A stretch of DNA of 64,000 nucleotides from CAIVVT01 sp963757265. Its GTDB lineage: Bacteria; Acidobacteriota; Terriglobia; Bryobacterales; Bryobacteraceae. The notes under the pieces are model-generated. The model saw only the letters and a program-made list of their open reading frames with translations, did not search any database and was not told the origin of the DNA. The stretch spans positions 496,001 through 560,000 of the forward strand of contig CAVWRA010000004.1 of the NCBI GenBank assembly GCA_963757265.1, in the 5' to 3' direction. Position 1 is the first letter of the stretch. Every line of letters begins with the position of its first letter. Of this stretch, positions 1 to 9,848 are shown in pieces. A program made the position numbers and the translations under genes.

Positions 1-435
1 GGGCGAAATCTCTTCGAGGTACTTGATCAGCTGTTGCCGCGCATACATCCGATCCACCAGGCGCGTATTCACCAGATCGAGCAGCACGACCGTGATTCCG
101 TTGATCGTCTGGCCACGTGCTGCCAGGATGTTTGTGAATGTGTGGGGCGGAAGGGGCGTGTTTGCAACGGGCGACGGCCCGGTGGATTCCGCAGTGAAGT
201 AACTGATTTTTTGCGGCCGTCCATCCACCCGGACGGTGAAGTCCTCCGCTTTCAGGCCAGCGGCCGGCTCGCCGTTTTCCTTGGCGATCACGCTGACCTG
301 CACCAGACGCGTCGTGGCGGTGATGACCGGCGGCGCCGGCGCCGGTGGCGCGTCAGGCGCCGTCTGCGGGGGCGCAGCTCCGGCGGCGACGGTAAGGGCG
401 GCGAGCACGCGAACGAACCAGGCGCAGCGATTCAT
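1..435 (-). CDS. VWFA-related secreted protein, N-terminal part (cut by window edge)
   Basis: The first 145 residues are visible and the gene continues beyond base 1. A short signal peptide (MNRCAWFVRVLAALTVAAG) is followed by a Pro/Ala-rich linker, then a beta-rich segment with 'LKAEDFTVRVDG', then 'ITVVLLDLVNTRLVDRMYARQQLIKYL'-like sequence in which the LLD-x-x-NT and ARQQLIKYL pieces match the start of the VWFA-related Acidobacterial domain (TIGR03436 family). Family members are exported proteins with a von Willebrand A-like fold and no proven function. The start is the ATG at 435, chosen because it gives the signal peptide. The pieces of the family are recognised from memory; the VWA metal site itself lies partly outside the window. 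Confidence 0.85.
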   Translation of the reverse strand, partial: MNRCAWFVRVLAALTVAAGAAPPQTAPDAPPAPAPPVITATTRLVQVSVIAKENGEPAAGLKAEDFTVRVDGRPQKISYFTAESTGPSPVANTPLPPHTFTNILAARGQTINGITVVLLDLVNTRLVDRMYARQQLIKYLEEISP

Positions 436-706
436 GACCACCCCCTGTTCGTTTGGCTTTGGACGATCGACGAAACCTATATTCTCCCAAGGAAGCCTCT
501 CGCTGTCATTCCGGCACTCGGGCCTGGGACGAAGCAGAACGTCACGTCAACCAGCGCCGGGCTCGACAAGACCTTCTGCAGCCAGGGAAGTTTCTTCATC
601 GATTCATCTTAATATCCCTAAAGTATCCTGGAAAATCGCCGATTGTATCCTCACGACGGTTCGGCAGATCGTGGTGCTGCATCTGGCCAGCCGGGAAGGA
701 GAATCC

Positions 707-1123
707 ATGCCCCAAGAGTCGTGCCATCCCAAGCTGCTCTGCAATCAACGCGTTCAGGTGGCCCAAACAGCAACCAATACCTCTCACGCCGCTGGCCGCA
801 AGCGAGAGGCGATCCTGGAGGAGATTTCGGTCACGTCGGCGACGCTCCGCCTGCAATGCCCAATCCGCACCGGATCCAAAGTCTCCATCAATTGCGCGAC
901 TTGCGATCTGCGTGGCAAGGTGGTGGGCTGCACAGAACGGGACGGCGGTTACGACGCCGCGATACAACTCGATGAGGACTCAACCTGGTCGAAGGCGGCC
1001 TTCCTGCCGGAAGGTCTGCTGAATCCCAGGTACCTGCAGTGCACTAATGCGCACTGCGTTCCCGACTGTGATTCCCAGGAGTGCTCCGGAGGCTCGAGGT
1101 CAGATCTGCACATCTGCCTCTGA
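707..1123 (+). CDS. PilZ-like domain protein with Cys-rich tail
   Basis: A 138-residue soluble protein. The start is the ATG at 707, which has a good ribosome site (GGAAGGAG) six bases before it; an upstream extension of the open frame lacks one. Residues about 28-110 have the pattern of a PilZ-type small beta barrel (E-E-I-S-V-T-S-A-T-L-R-L, then G-S-K-V, then G-x-V-V-G-C, then A-A-I-Q-L), but the canonical RxxxR c-di-GMP motif is not obvious. The tail carries six cysteines (C-T-N-A-H-C, C-D-S-Q-E-C). Proteins of this kind are common and poorly characterised in Solibacter relatives. c-di-GMP binding is therefore unproven. Confidence 0.6.
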   Translation: MPQESCHPKLLCNQRVQVAQTATNTSHAAGRKREAILEEISVTSATLRLQCPIRTGSKVSINCATCDLRGKVVGCTERDGGYDAAIQLDEDSTWSKAAFLPEGLLNPRYLQCTNAHCVPDCDSQECSGGSRSDLHICL

Positions 1124-1250
1124 CGCTCGATTTCGACCGTGCGGATCGTCCGGGGAGTGGTCGCGGACCTGGGCACAACCATCCTCCTGCGCCGGCGCGG
1201 GAACCTGAGCCTTCGCCGGGTGGTTGCCCCGCCTGTGCGCCGCTCTGGCT

Positions 1251-1671
1251 TCAGGCCAGCGTCTCGTCCAGCCAGTTGTAGATCACATAGTCCCGCAAAC
1301 CCGGGGCGGCCGCTTCGCAATGCTGATCGGCGCCCTGTTCGCGCGTGAAGCGGACCAGCTTCTTCGGGCAGCGCAAGGCCTCGTAGAGCTTGTGCGAATC
1401 TCCCGGAAAAAACTGCTCGCTCTCCGGGTCGGTAATGAGCATCGGGCAGCGAATTCGGTCCGCGGCATCCGCCAGATTGTATTCCTGCACGGCGTGGAAG
1501 ACGTCGTAATAGGACTTCATCCCAAACGGCCGCATGCGCGAGCGCAGCGCCGCCGCGCTTGATAAGAGTTCTGCGGTTGACCAATCCGACCCCCCTCCCA
1601 AGAAAACACGGCTGCCCTGGCTGGGGAGTTCGGCAATCTCGCGTACCAGCTGGAACTTGCCCTGGCAATTC
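1251..1671 (-). pseudogene. Alpha/beta hydrolase, C-terminal remnant
   Basis: An open frame without a convincing start encodes only the last third of an esterase-type alpha/beta hydrolase. It keeps the end of the core fold: 'YYDVFHAVQEYNL', 'IRCPMLITDPESEQF' (the strand carrying the acid residue) and 'GADQHCEAAAP' (the catalytic-His loop), as in 2,6-dihydroxypseudooxynicotine hydrolase-like and dienelactone hydrolase-like enzymes. The frame runs up to a TAG at about 1671, and the nucleophile elbow is absent. It abuts the end of cobA (1737), so the 5' half was probably lost by deletion. No function is expected. Confidence 0.65.
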
Positions 1672-1736
1672 TAGCTGGATCGGTCTGTCGTTTGCCTCGC
1701 CGAGGCGGCGTGCCGGTCAAGAGCTGGTGAGGAGCG

Positions 1737-2477
1737 TCACGCCACCATCCGCGCCAGCGTTGGCAGCAGCAGCTCGCGGCAGCGCACCACCTCGCCGGCC
1801 ACGAACACCGCCGGTGCGCGCACTTCGACCAGACCCTCGGCGACTAAGGCCAGATCGGCCAACACCACACGCTCGCGCGGCGTGGAGCCGTTTTCGATGA
1901 ACGCAACAGGCTCGGAGCCCGGCCGGCCGCACTCGATCAGTGCGCGCGCGATCAAGACGCGGCGGTGGACGCCCATCAGAATAATCAGCGTGTCCACGGC
2001 GGCGTAGCGCGACCAGAAGCCGGGATCTGGCTCGGCCTGGTGGCCGGCGACCACGGCAAATCCGGAAGCGAAGCCGCGGCAGCTCGGCGGGATGCCTTGC
2101 AGGGCGGGCAGCGCCAGCGCCGACGAGACGCCGGGCACGACCTCCACACTCCAGCCGCGCACGGCCAGCCAGGCCCACTCCTCGGCGCCGCGGCCGAAGA
2201 CAAACGGGTCGCCGGCCTTCAGGCGCACGACCAGACTGTGGCGGCGGGCGCACTCTTCCAGCCGCTGGAAGATCCACGCTTGGATCAGCTCCTGCTGGCC
2301 CTCTTCTTTGCCCACGTCGATCAACTCCGCGCCGGGCCCGACCAGAGCCAGGATCTCGGGGGCGATGAGGCGGTCGTGCAGCACGGCGCCGGCTTGCGCA
2401 AGCAACCGCGCGGCGCGCACGGTAAGCAGCTCCGGATCGCCCGGCCCGGCGCCGACCAGGCAGATTCGCGTGTTCAT
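1737..2477 (-). CDS. cobA: Uroporphyrinogen-III C-methyltransferase
   Basis: A 246-residue SAM-dependent tetrapyrrole methylase that adds two methyl groups to uroporphyrinogen III, giving precorrin-2, the first step to siroheme (and cobalamin). Visible signatures are the N-terminal G-A-G-P-G-D-P-E-L-L-T loop, 'RLKAGDPFVFGRGAEE', 'VVPGVSSALA' and 'LIILMGV', in the usual order and at the usual length. Its ATG overlaps the stop of the upstream siroheme synthase gene by four bases, so the two are translationally coupled. With the sulfite reductase upstream, its role here is most likely siroheme supply. Confidence 0.93.
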   Translation of the reverse strand: MNTRICLVGAGPGDPELLTVRAARLLAQAGAVLHDRLIAPEILALVGPGAELIDVGKEEGQQELIQAWIFQRLEECARRHSLVVRLKAGDPFVFGRGAEEWAWLAVRGWSVEVVPGVSSALALPALQGIPPSCRGFASGFAVVAGHQAEPDPGFWSRYAAVDTLIILMGVHRRVLIARALIECGRPGSEPVAFIENGSTPRERVVLADLALVAEGLVEVRAPAVFVAGEVVRCRELLLPTLARMVA

Positions 2478-3076
2478 CTTGAGACCTCGCTGCCGGCGGG
2501 AATGTCCTCCCGCAAAGTCGCCTCGAACGTGTCCGCAGCCTGGTCCGGTTCACCTCGCCGAAGCTGGGACAATGCTGGCCCGTCAACCAGCCGGTACCAC
2601 AGGCGACGGCGCGACGCGAAGTCCAGTCCCGAATCCCGAATGCGCCCGCGAACCGACGCCGCGAGGCGTAGAAAAGCGTCATATTCGGGGCCGATCCATT
2701 GCGCCAGCGCTTCCTTCAGACGAACCGCCAGGGCAGGGCACTGTCCGGAGGTCGAGAGCGCAACGACGAGTGCACCTTGGCGGTGCACGGCCGGAAAATA
2801 AAATCGGCAGCGCGGCGGATCGTCCAGCGCATTGAAGAGCACTCCGCGCCGCTCCGCGGCTTCAAACAGACGTTGGTTGGCAGCAGGGTCGGTCAAAGCG
2901 GAGACGGCCAGGCAGGCGCCGTCGAGGTCGCTCGGCTCGGGCTCCGCAGGGATGTGGCGCACGCGCGCCCCGGCATCGCCGAGAGCGCGCAACTTCTCCT
3001 CGGCCAACGGTCCTGTGCCAAACACCACGACTAGGCGTCCACTCAGGTCGAGAACAATCGGGAAAGGATGTTGCAT
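2474..3076 (-). CDS. Precorrin-2 dehydrogenase / sirohydrochlorin ferrochelatase (CysG N-terminal type)
   Basis: A 200-residue protein matching the NAD-dependent dehydrogenase/chelatase half of siroheme synthase (Met8/SirC type). It starts FPIVLDLSGRLVVVFGTGPLAEEKLRAL-like, with the first Rossmann strand, then 'CRFYFPAVHRQGALVVALSTSGQCPALA', which is the diagnostic segment of the family. It oxidises precorrin-2 to sirohydrochlorin, and members may also insert Fe2+. It lies four bases from the end of the sulfite reductase gene and overlaps cobA, so the three form one operon. The glycine-rich loop reads G-T-G-P-L-A rather than the common G-G-G-x-V-A, a modest deviation. Confidence 0.88.
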   Translation of the reverse strand: MQHPFPIVLDLSGRLVVVFGTGPLAEEKLRALGDAGARVRHIPAEPEPSDLDGACLAVSALTDPAANQRLFEAAERRGVLFNALDDPPRCRFYFPAVHRQGALVVALSTSGQCPALAVRLKEALAQWIGPEYDAFLRLAASVRGRIRDSGLDFASRRRLWYRLVDGPALSQLRRGEPDQAADTFEATLREDIPAGSEVSR

Positions 3077-3079
3077 CGC

Positions 3080-4808
3080 CTAGACCTCGATCGGAGCCGC
3101 GCGGTGTCGCGCCCGCAGCCCATCCAGCCCGGCGCGGTGGCAATAGTCGCCGAAGGCTTCTCCGGGCTGGCGCTGCGCCACCCATTCGCGGAAGATCGGT
3201 GCCAGCACCCATGCGATCTCCTCAAAACTGATGTTTTGCGAGTAAAGTTGCGCCAGCCGCGTGGCCGTGGGCGAGCCGCCGAGGTAGACCGAACATAGCC
3301 TCGGGCTCTGGCCGACGATGCCGACTTCCGCGGTGTATGGCCGCGCGCAACCATTGGGGCAGCCGGTCATGCGCAGGAAGACAATCTCGCCAGCCGCTCC
3401 GGCGGCATCCAGCGCGGATTGCACGCCCGCGGCGACTTCCGGCAGGACGCGCTCGCTCTCGGCCAGCGCCAGGCCGCAGGTCGGCAAGGCAGGACAGGCC
3501 ATGGAGTGCAACAGCACCGGCGGCAGTTGACTCGGCAGCTCAATACCATGCTGATGCAGGATGGCTTCGAGAACCGGCCGGGCCGCGGCGGGCAGGCCGC
3601 AGAACAGCAGATTCTGCTGAGGTGTGAAGCGGATCTCCGGTGTGAGCGTGGAGACGATCTCGCGCACCGCGGCACGTTCTGCCGTCTTCAGGCGCCCGCT
3701 GACGACGCGCAACCCGAAAAACCAGACTCCGGGCGACTGTTCGTGCCAGCCCAAGTAGTCCGCCTGCCGTTGCCACTTCAGCTCGCGCGGCGGCGCCAGC
3801 GGGCGCCCCAGCCGCCGGGCCGCCTCGGCGGCGAACCATTCGATGCCGCGCTCCTGGATGACGTACTTGAGCCGCGCCCGCCTACGGTCGGAGCGGTCGC
3901 CGAAGTCACGATGGATCGAGACGACCGCCCGGGCGGCATCCAACAACAGGTCCGGCTCAAGGAAGCAGAACGGATCGGCGAGGCGCGGGTAGGTGTCCTT
4001 GACGCCATTCGTTTGGCCCAGCCCGCCACCGGCCAGCGCCGTGAAACCGAGCAGTTCCCCAGCCTGGAAATGGGCCACAAAACCGCAATCGTGAGCGTAA
4101 ATGTCGGTGGTGTTCTCGCCTTCCACGGCGAAACCGAATTTGAACTTGCGCGGCAGGTAAGCGTCCCCGTAGAGCGGCTCGGATTCGGCTTCGAAAGTGA
4201 CTGCCCGTTCGCCGTCCAGCCAGATCTCGGCGTATGCGCCGGTCTGGGGCTTCAGACCGCGGTTCAGCAGCCGGGCGAACTCATCCAGCCGGCGGCGTTG
4301 GGGCGTCTCGAACGGCTCGGCCGGCGCAACGATATTGCGCACCACGTCGCCGCAGGCGGCAAATGTTGAACGCTCCGGCGTCGTTGACGGCGCGGATGCA
4401 ATCGCGAAGTGCGCGTTTGCCGACATAGTGATATTGCAGGCCGCCGCGTGCGGTGATGCGCAGCGTGCCGTCGCCGGCGGTGTCGGCCAGAGCGTCAAGC
4501 GCCAGGTACTTCTCAGGATTGAGCACGCCTCCCGGCAGACTGACTCGCACCATGAAGCTGTAAGATTTCACCGACATCCGCTTGCGCCAATCGCGGTCGT
4601 CCTGTTGATATGTGCCGTGGAATTTGAGCAGCGTCCCCGTGGGCTTGGAGACGGAGTCGGTCGCGCTCCCGAGTTCGGCCGCGATGGCGCCGCGCAGATG
4701 ATGGCTGTTGCGCTTGAGCTCCTCCACGGGCGATGGCTTGCCGTGGGGCGCGGCGGCGGGCTGGGATTCCGATGGAGGCACGGGCAAGTCGCTAGCTCCT
4801 GATTTCAT
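3080..4808 (-). CDS. Assimilatory sulfite reductase, siroheme/4Fe-4S (frameshifted)
   Basis: About 575 residues, reducing sulfite to sulfide in the cytoplasm. The N-terminal part has 'KRNSHHLRG' and 'LLKFHGTYQQDDRDWRK', typical of sulfite rather than nitrite reductases. The C-terminal part carries the cluster/siroheme cysteines in 'MACPALPTCGLALAESER' and 'MTGCPNGCARPYTAEVG'. The frame breaks near 4365: 'VNDAGAF' ends in one frame and 'TFAACGDVVRN' continues in the next, so one extra base explains the break and the total length is 3n+1. I read this as one gene. The ATG at 4808 has no ribosome site; a TTG at 4787 is preceded by AGGAG and may be the true start. Siroheme genes follow immediately. 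Confidence 0.88.
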
Positions 4809-4843
4809 ACTGCACGAATTACATAATGTCTATCAAATACAGG

Positions 4844-4907
4844 GTTATTAACTCGCAGCGATGCGTGACGTTGGGGCCCATTCGAAAAGTTTTTTATTAT
4901 TAATAAC
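4844..4907 (-). promoter_or_regulatory. AT-rich paired dyad upstream of sulfite reductase
   Basis: The 144-base gap before the sulfite reductase gene is much more AT-rich than its surroundings. It holds GTTATTAA (4844-4851) and its inverse TTAATAAC (4900-4907), plus a perfect palindrome TTATTAATAA at 4897-4906. Such AT-rich dyads are typical operator material for sulfur or iron-sulfur regulators (for example Rrf2-family), but I cannot identify the regulator. The gap also has no strong sigma-70 boxes that I can place with confidence. Confidence 0.4.
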
Positions 4908-4952
4908 TTATGAACAAAACGTGAGCCGTAACGATAGGCAATCTAGATGGCG

Positions 4953-6044
4953 TCAAAAAAAGCCGAAAGTCCGGGAAGCCCCGAAAATCAGCGCCAGCGT
5001 GATGCTCGCGATGGCGCATTCGCCCACCGCTCCAACGACCAGCGGGCGCAGTCCCTGCTTCCGCAATTGACCGAAGTTGGTTTGCAAGCCCACGCCTGCG
5101 AAGGTCAGCAGAAACGCCCAGCGCGAGAGATTGGCTATGTCGGCGAGCTGCGGTTTGGCAAATACGCCGGCCGTGGCCAACGCCGAAACCAGTAGAAAAC
5201 CGAGCACGAACTTGGGAAATTTCTGCCACAGAAACGCGGCCTTGTTCTGGACGGATTGGCGGTGGCTCTTGCGCGCCCAATACAACGCGTAGCCTAGTAC
5301 GACGAAGCCGATGGTGGCGTTGCGCGTCGTCTTAGCCAAGACAGCGAACTTCGCCGCCGCGTCGGAATACAGCGCTCCCGCCGCGGTGGCCTCGGCAGTG
5401 TTATCCACCGCCAGCCCGGCCCACAATCCAAAGGCATGATCGGACAACCCTAGCGCATGGCCGATCGCTGGAAACGCGAACAGGCTGAATGCGCCCAGTG
5501 CCAGGATGGCGGCAATGGCGTAGGAGGAATCTTCGTCGTCGGCGTCGATCGCGCCTTTGGCCGCGATGATCGCCGACACGCCGCAAATGGACGATCCGAT
5601 CGCCAACAGCGAGGTCAGCTTCGGCGACAGGCCCAGCCAGCGCCCCAGAAGAGTCATGATGACGATCGAGATGGTCAGTTCGACGGCCACAAAAACCAGA
5701 CTCACCCCGCCCAGCTTTAGCACGTCCCCCAGCAGGAATCGGACGCCCAGCAGCACAATGCCGGCCTTCAACCAGAATTCATAGGTGGCCACCCCGGCGC
5801 GGAACACGGACGGAACGCCGGTCGTGTTGGCCACGATCAATCCAAAGAGAATGGCCCATAGGACGTACTCGATATTCGGCAGCGCCAGATGGTGCGCCTT
5901 GCCGTACCTGGAGATCGACTGTTCCGTGACCTTGCCCAGCAATCCAATCGCAGCGAGCAAAGCCATGCCTGGGATCAACCGCAGGTGCCGCAGGAACGCA
6001 GGCTGGTCGAACGATGGTGTGATGACGACTGCTGACTGGCTCAT
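4953..6044 (-). CDS. YeiH/UPF0324-type putative sulfate exporter
   Basis: A 363-residue integral membrane protein with about ten hydrophobic segments. Family features include 'EYVLWAILFGLIVANT', 'WLKAGIVLLGVRFLLGDVL', 'GSSICGVSAIIAAKGAI' and 'AVDNTAEATAAGALYSDAA'. The UPF0324/PSE family is annotated as putative sulfate exporters but transport has rarely been measured. The start at 6044 follows AGGGAGGACAACATCA. It lies directly upstream of the sulfite reductase/siroheme operon, so a role in sulfite or sulfate efflux during sulfur assimilation is a reasonable inference. A 37-residue membrane protein gene precedes it by 27 bases. Confidence 0.85.
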   Translation of the reverse strand: MSQSAVVITPSFDQPAFLRHLRLIPGMALLAAIGLLGKVTEQSISRYGKAHHLALPNIEYVLWAILFGLIVANTTGVPSVFRAGVATYEFWLKAGIVLLGVRFLLGDVLKLGGVSLVFVAVELTISIVIMTLLGRWLGLSPKLTSLLAIGSSICGVSAIIAAKGAIDADDEDSSYAIAAILALGAFSLFAFPAIGHALGLSDHAFGLWAGLAVDNTAEATAAGALYSDAAAKFAVLAKTTRNATIGFVVLGYALYWARKSHRQSVQNKAAFLWQKFPKFVLGFLLVSALATAGVFAKPQLADIANLSRWAFLLTFAGVGLQTNFGQLRKQGLRPLVVGAVGECAIASITLALIFGASRTFGFF

Positions 6045-6071
6045 TGATGTTGTCCTCCCTCGCTTTCGGGC

Positions 6072-6185
6072 TCACCACGGCACGTGGGGCAGGAGGTTGA
6101 ACCGGACCAGCGCTGCGGCGACTAGGGCCGCCAGCACGGCGAACCAATCCAGCGATAGCTTACGCGGACGTTGCGGTGCGGGCAT
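6072..6185 (-). CDS. Small single-pass membrane protein upstream of the YeiH-type exporter
   Basis: A 37-residue protein: a basic, Pro-rich N-terminus (MPAPQRPRK), then LSLDWFAVLAALVAAALVRF as one transmembrane helix, then a short tail LLPHVPW. The ATG at 6185 is preceded by AAGGAG at nine bases, a strong ribosome site. The longer open frames through this point start without one. The 'L-S-x-D-W-x-A-V' opening resembles the first helix of YeiH-family partners. With a 27-base gap to the exporter gene it is probably co-transcribed with it and may be a small subunit. This is an inference from position and composition. Confidence 0.55.
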   Translation of the reverse strand: MPAPQRPRKLSLDWFAVLAALVAAALVRFNLLPHVPW

Positions 6186-6679
6186 ACTCGGAGACTCCTT
6201 TGTGGACACGGATTGTTCGGTGCTCAGGGGATCCGCCGGATTGCGCCTTCGTTCTGGCGTGCGCGGCCCCACCTAGCGCGGCCCGCTCCGGAAGGAACTT
6301 CTGGCGGTTGCGGTTGCCTGGGTACTTGGCATCTTCCCGGGTGGTCGTATCCATCGGAAATTCCTGTTTGAGAGAGACTGCTGCGGCTTACCGGCGGCGG
6401 GCCGGAAGTGGGGTGTTCATCAGTGGCGACAACAGCACGCGGGAGATGGCTGGCGGGCATCGGCCAGTCTGGCTGGAGGGAATATACTCATTGCCTATCT
6501 GGATTATTATATTTTCTTGGGTGGAATGCAAGAGCGAATCTCGTAAGCTCGACGATTTGCTTTCCCCGAGAGGATGATATCACATGGAATCAATTAGTTA
6601 GATGTCGATTTGATTGTTCTTGAGGCGCGCGCAAGCGGTTGCGATGCTGCCCCGCCAAGGCGGCATCCGACCCTCCGGC
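6186..6679. other. Intergenic region without a recognised gene
   Basis: No open frame here has a ribosome site plus family resemblance. A minus-strand frame at 6160-6354 encodes 64 unremarkable residues and overlaps the small membrane protein gene. I looked for a SAM or cobalamin riboswitch because of the sulfur genes downstream and saw no match. A stem-loop near 6641-6665 (GATGCTGCC with GGCGGCATC) lies just after the stop of the next gene, but has no T-run. Confidence 0.4.
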
Positions 6680-9600
6680 TCACTCCTGGACTGCTGGGGA
6701 TGTCTTATCGGGAGCACTCATTTCGGAGCCACATCGGCCCAGCTCACGGTTGACTATGTCCAGTGGCTGCGGCAATTCCCTTGGGCCGCGCATCGGCGCT
6801 CCCGAGCACGCCGCGGCGCTGACCTGCGCAGAGTTCGGTCCTTCCACTCCGTTCGTAGCCGAGACCACGTAGTAGTAGGTCCGTCCTGGCAGTGCCGTCG
6901 TATCCACCATGCTATCCCATGAGGGCTGGGCGATGACCGTGTACGGCCCGCCCGATGATTCGCTGCGCTTAAAGTTATACTGCGCCGGGCTGAAGGCCGG
7001 GCACAGCAGCGTGACCGGCGTCCAGCTCAGCGCGATCTGGCGGCTGCCCGGCGTGGCCACGAGCCCGGTCACCTGGGCCGGTGCGTTCAGCATCGGCGTC
7101 GCGGATGCGACGGGAGAATTGCCGCTAATCTGGTTGTCGCCGTTGATGGCCTGGACGACGTAATAGTAGGTTTGGCCGAGCGTCAGATTGCTGTCGATGT
7201 AGCTGGTCGCGCGCTGCGTCGCGACTGCCGTGTACCCCAACCCGGAGGTTGTGGAACGCAGCAGGGAATAGGTCACTGCCGCCGGGCTCGCGGTCCAGGT
7301 CAACTGGACCATGCCGGTCGTGCTGGCGCTGCTCTCGTATCCCAGCGCACCCGCGCCGGCAACGGCCGTAAGTGTGGCGGGAGCCGCCGGCGGCGAGGCC
7401 GGCCCCGGCGAGGCGTATATCACTGGCGAATTGGCGCTCTGCCCCGACGCATTCTCGGCGATCACTACGTAATAGTACAGCGATCCGTCCGTCAAGCTGC
7501 TCGTGTCAGTATAGGTGATGGCCGGTGCAGTGGTTGTGCCCACTTCGGTGTAGGGTCCGCTGTAAACGGTGCCGCGCTTAACGTGGTAGATGCTGGCGGA
7601 GGCGACCGGCGCCCACTGCAGGTTCACCGTGCCGCTGGCCACGCTCGGGGCCGAGAAGTTGGTGGGCGCCGAAGGCACGTCGCCCGCCCCGCCCCCCGCG
7701 GTTAAGGTGATTTGGATGTTACTTCTGCCGGCCGGCAGGTTATTGTTGTCGGTGCCGCCGTTGGCCACCAGCAGACCGTGCAACCCGGTCGTCAAAGTGA
7801 CCGCGACCGAACTGGACCATCCGTTGGCCGCCGTTGGGAGTTGTACCGTGCCTAGCGTCACGTCATCCACCGCGATCTGCAGACTCGCCTGGCTGCTGGC
7901 GCCCTGGCCGTACACTTGGATGCTATAAGTGCCGGGCGTCAATGCACGCAACAGATACAAGTTAGAGGGGTTGGAGCTGCTGTTGATGTTTGTCGCCGCC
8001 AGCGGGGTGGCATCGCTGATCCACGGGTCCGGCGTCCTCTGGCTGGCATCGATGCTGACACTTTGCCCCACGCTCCACGGCAGGACGTGCCCGGCCGTCA
8101 GTTTGGGCACCGGCGCCGCCAGGACCGCGCGGACGCCCTGCATTTTTGGAGTATTGAAGTTCAGGCTGCTGTAATTTTCCACGAGCAGCCAGTCGCCCCA
8201 CGGACTGACGGAGCCGCGCATGGCAAAGAAATTGATCAACTGGCCGCCCACGGCGAAGTAGTCGTTCAAGTAGAAGTTCTCCTCGACGGCCGTGATGCGC
8301 GGGTCGCGCGTGGCCGCGGCCCCCAGATGGTCGCCCACCGGAGGCGGCCAGCTGCCGCTTTCCGAGCCCGCGCCGTTCAAGCTCGGCCCGCTCTCATAGG
8401 CCACTTGCTGCAGCCCGAAGTAGGAGCACACCGCCTGCCAGCCGATGAAGTTCCGCCGGATCCCGTCGCTGCCGTCGGTCCACATCGTGGCCATGATGTC
8501 AGCCACCGACGAGGTGTCGCTGGGATTGTTGTAGCCCGCCTGCCCGGCGCCGTACAGCACATCGCTCACGTGGGTAATGCCCAGCGCGGCGCTCTGGGCC
8601 GGTTGCTCCGCCCAGGCCAACGCGTTGAACATGCTGAGTTCGTTCGTGTACTGCCACAGGACCACCGGCCGGACCGTCGTCTTCATGGCCGGAGCGCCAT
8701 AAACACTCTCGAACAGCTTCGCGATCTGGATGCTGCGTTGGACGTATTCCTGCAGGTCGCTGATGCCCGCCGCGGTCGCCTGGATGTCGTTCCAGTAGTA
8801 GTTGTCGAAGCCGGTGTTCCAGACCTCGTTGCCGTATTCGACGTACACGTGCAGGTTGGCGTTCAGCCCCGGCGTGTAGCCGTTGCCGGACTTCACCAGC
8901 GTGGCCAACTGGGTGACGTAATCGTCGTCCGCCGAGATCGGCACGTGCAGCCACATGTCGGTGTTGGTCTGGTTTGCGAACATGATCATGTGTTCCCACG
9001 GCAGGCCGTGGGATTGGTGGCCGTTGATGTTGTCCTGGGGCAGCCCGAGCGGCCCCGGGCTCGCGTCGGTGGCCAGGACGCGGTCGGCCCAGCGGGTCGT
9101 CACCAGGACCTTGTCCGGCTCGCTGCCGCAGACGGAGTCGCTCACCGCGGTGGACGTCGGCGAAAGGGCGGCGCAGGTGTAAGTGTCGTAACCGTCAACG
9201 TCGTCCGGACCTATGAATCGGTTGGCGGCAAACCCCGGGCTGTAGGCCGCCAGCGTCTGGTCCGTGAAAAGCTGTGGGTAATTCAACGGATAGCCCGAGC
9301 GGGGGATCTGCAGGTTGGTGAAGCCGCTGCCCACGGGTGAATTGGCAGTGCGCTGCGTGTTTATGAGGCTGATCTGAATGATCCAGCTGAACGGGTCGAT
9401 GACCAGATCCAGGGTCGTGGTGTTGGTGGCTGCGTTATAAGACTGGTTCTCCACGTGTCCGCCGCCAGACACCAGAAAAGTGGCCTGGCCATTGAATGAA
9501 ACTGAGTAGGTACCGGCGATGTTGTCCGGCACGCCGTCGGGATCGGGGCCATTCCAGGGCATATTCTTGCGCACGTCGAACAGCGTGATGTATGGCAGGT

Positions 9601-9848
9601 CGGCGGTCGGCCAACCGTTGTCATCCACTGCCACGCTGCCGTACCAGTTGATCTGCTTGACTAGGTTGAACGTAGTCCCAATCCCCGTTCACTCCCAGCG
9701 GTGGGCCAGCGCGCAGGCCGGCGGAGCCAGCCGCGCCGATGAGGAAAGCCAGCCCGATCAGGACAACCCCCCTCCATTCCGGCAGCAGCCACGTGAGAAA
9801 AGGCGGCCGGCTTCGCCCGTCCTGCTGGTCGAACGTTAGTGCGGACAC
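6680..9848 (-). CDS. Secreted glycosidase-like protein with three fibronectin type III modules (frameshifted)
   Basis: About 1055 residues. The start is a GTG at 9848 after GGAGGTCTT; an N-terminal membrane anchor (VVLIGLAFLIGAAGSAGL) follows at about residues 25-42. The frame breaks near 9672, where 'GVNGDWDY' is followed in the next frame by 'FNLVKQINWYGSVAV'; one extra base explains it. The middle has 'HVYVEYGNEVWN', 'VLWQYTNELS' and 'VAYESGPS', the look of a TIM-barrel glycoside hydrolase-like domain seen in planctomycete and acidobacterial exported proteins. A beta-sandwich linker and three fibronectin III repeats follow (each with the YYYVV motif). The substrate is unknown. The catalytic assignment is tentative. 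Confidence 0.7.

Noticed and set aside
4360..4370. Programmed frameshift in sulfite reductase
   Set aside because: No slippery heptamer or following structure is visible, and similar single-base surpluses occur in unrelated genes of the window.
6186..6560. Possible SAM or cobalamin riboswitch before the sulfur genes
   Set aside because: Isolated pieces such as GGCAACC and GCCACTG occur on the minus strand, but the conserved core order and helices are missing.
7916..9340. A 474-codon plus-strand open frame
   Set aside because: Antisense shadow of the fibronectin III protein; composition dominated by Arg, His and Val.
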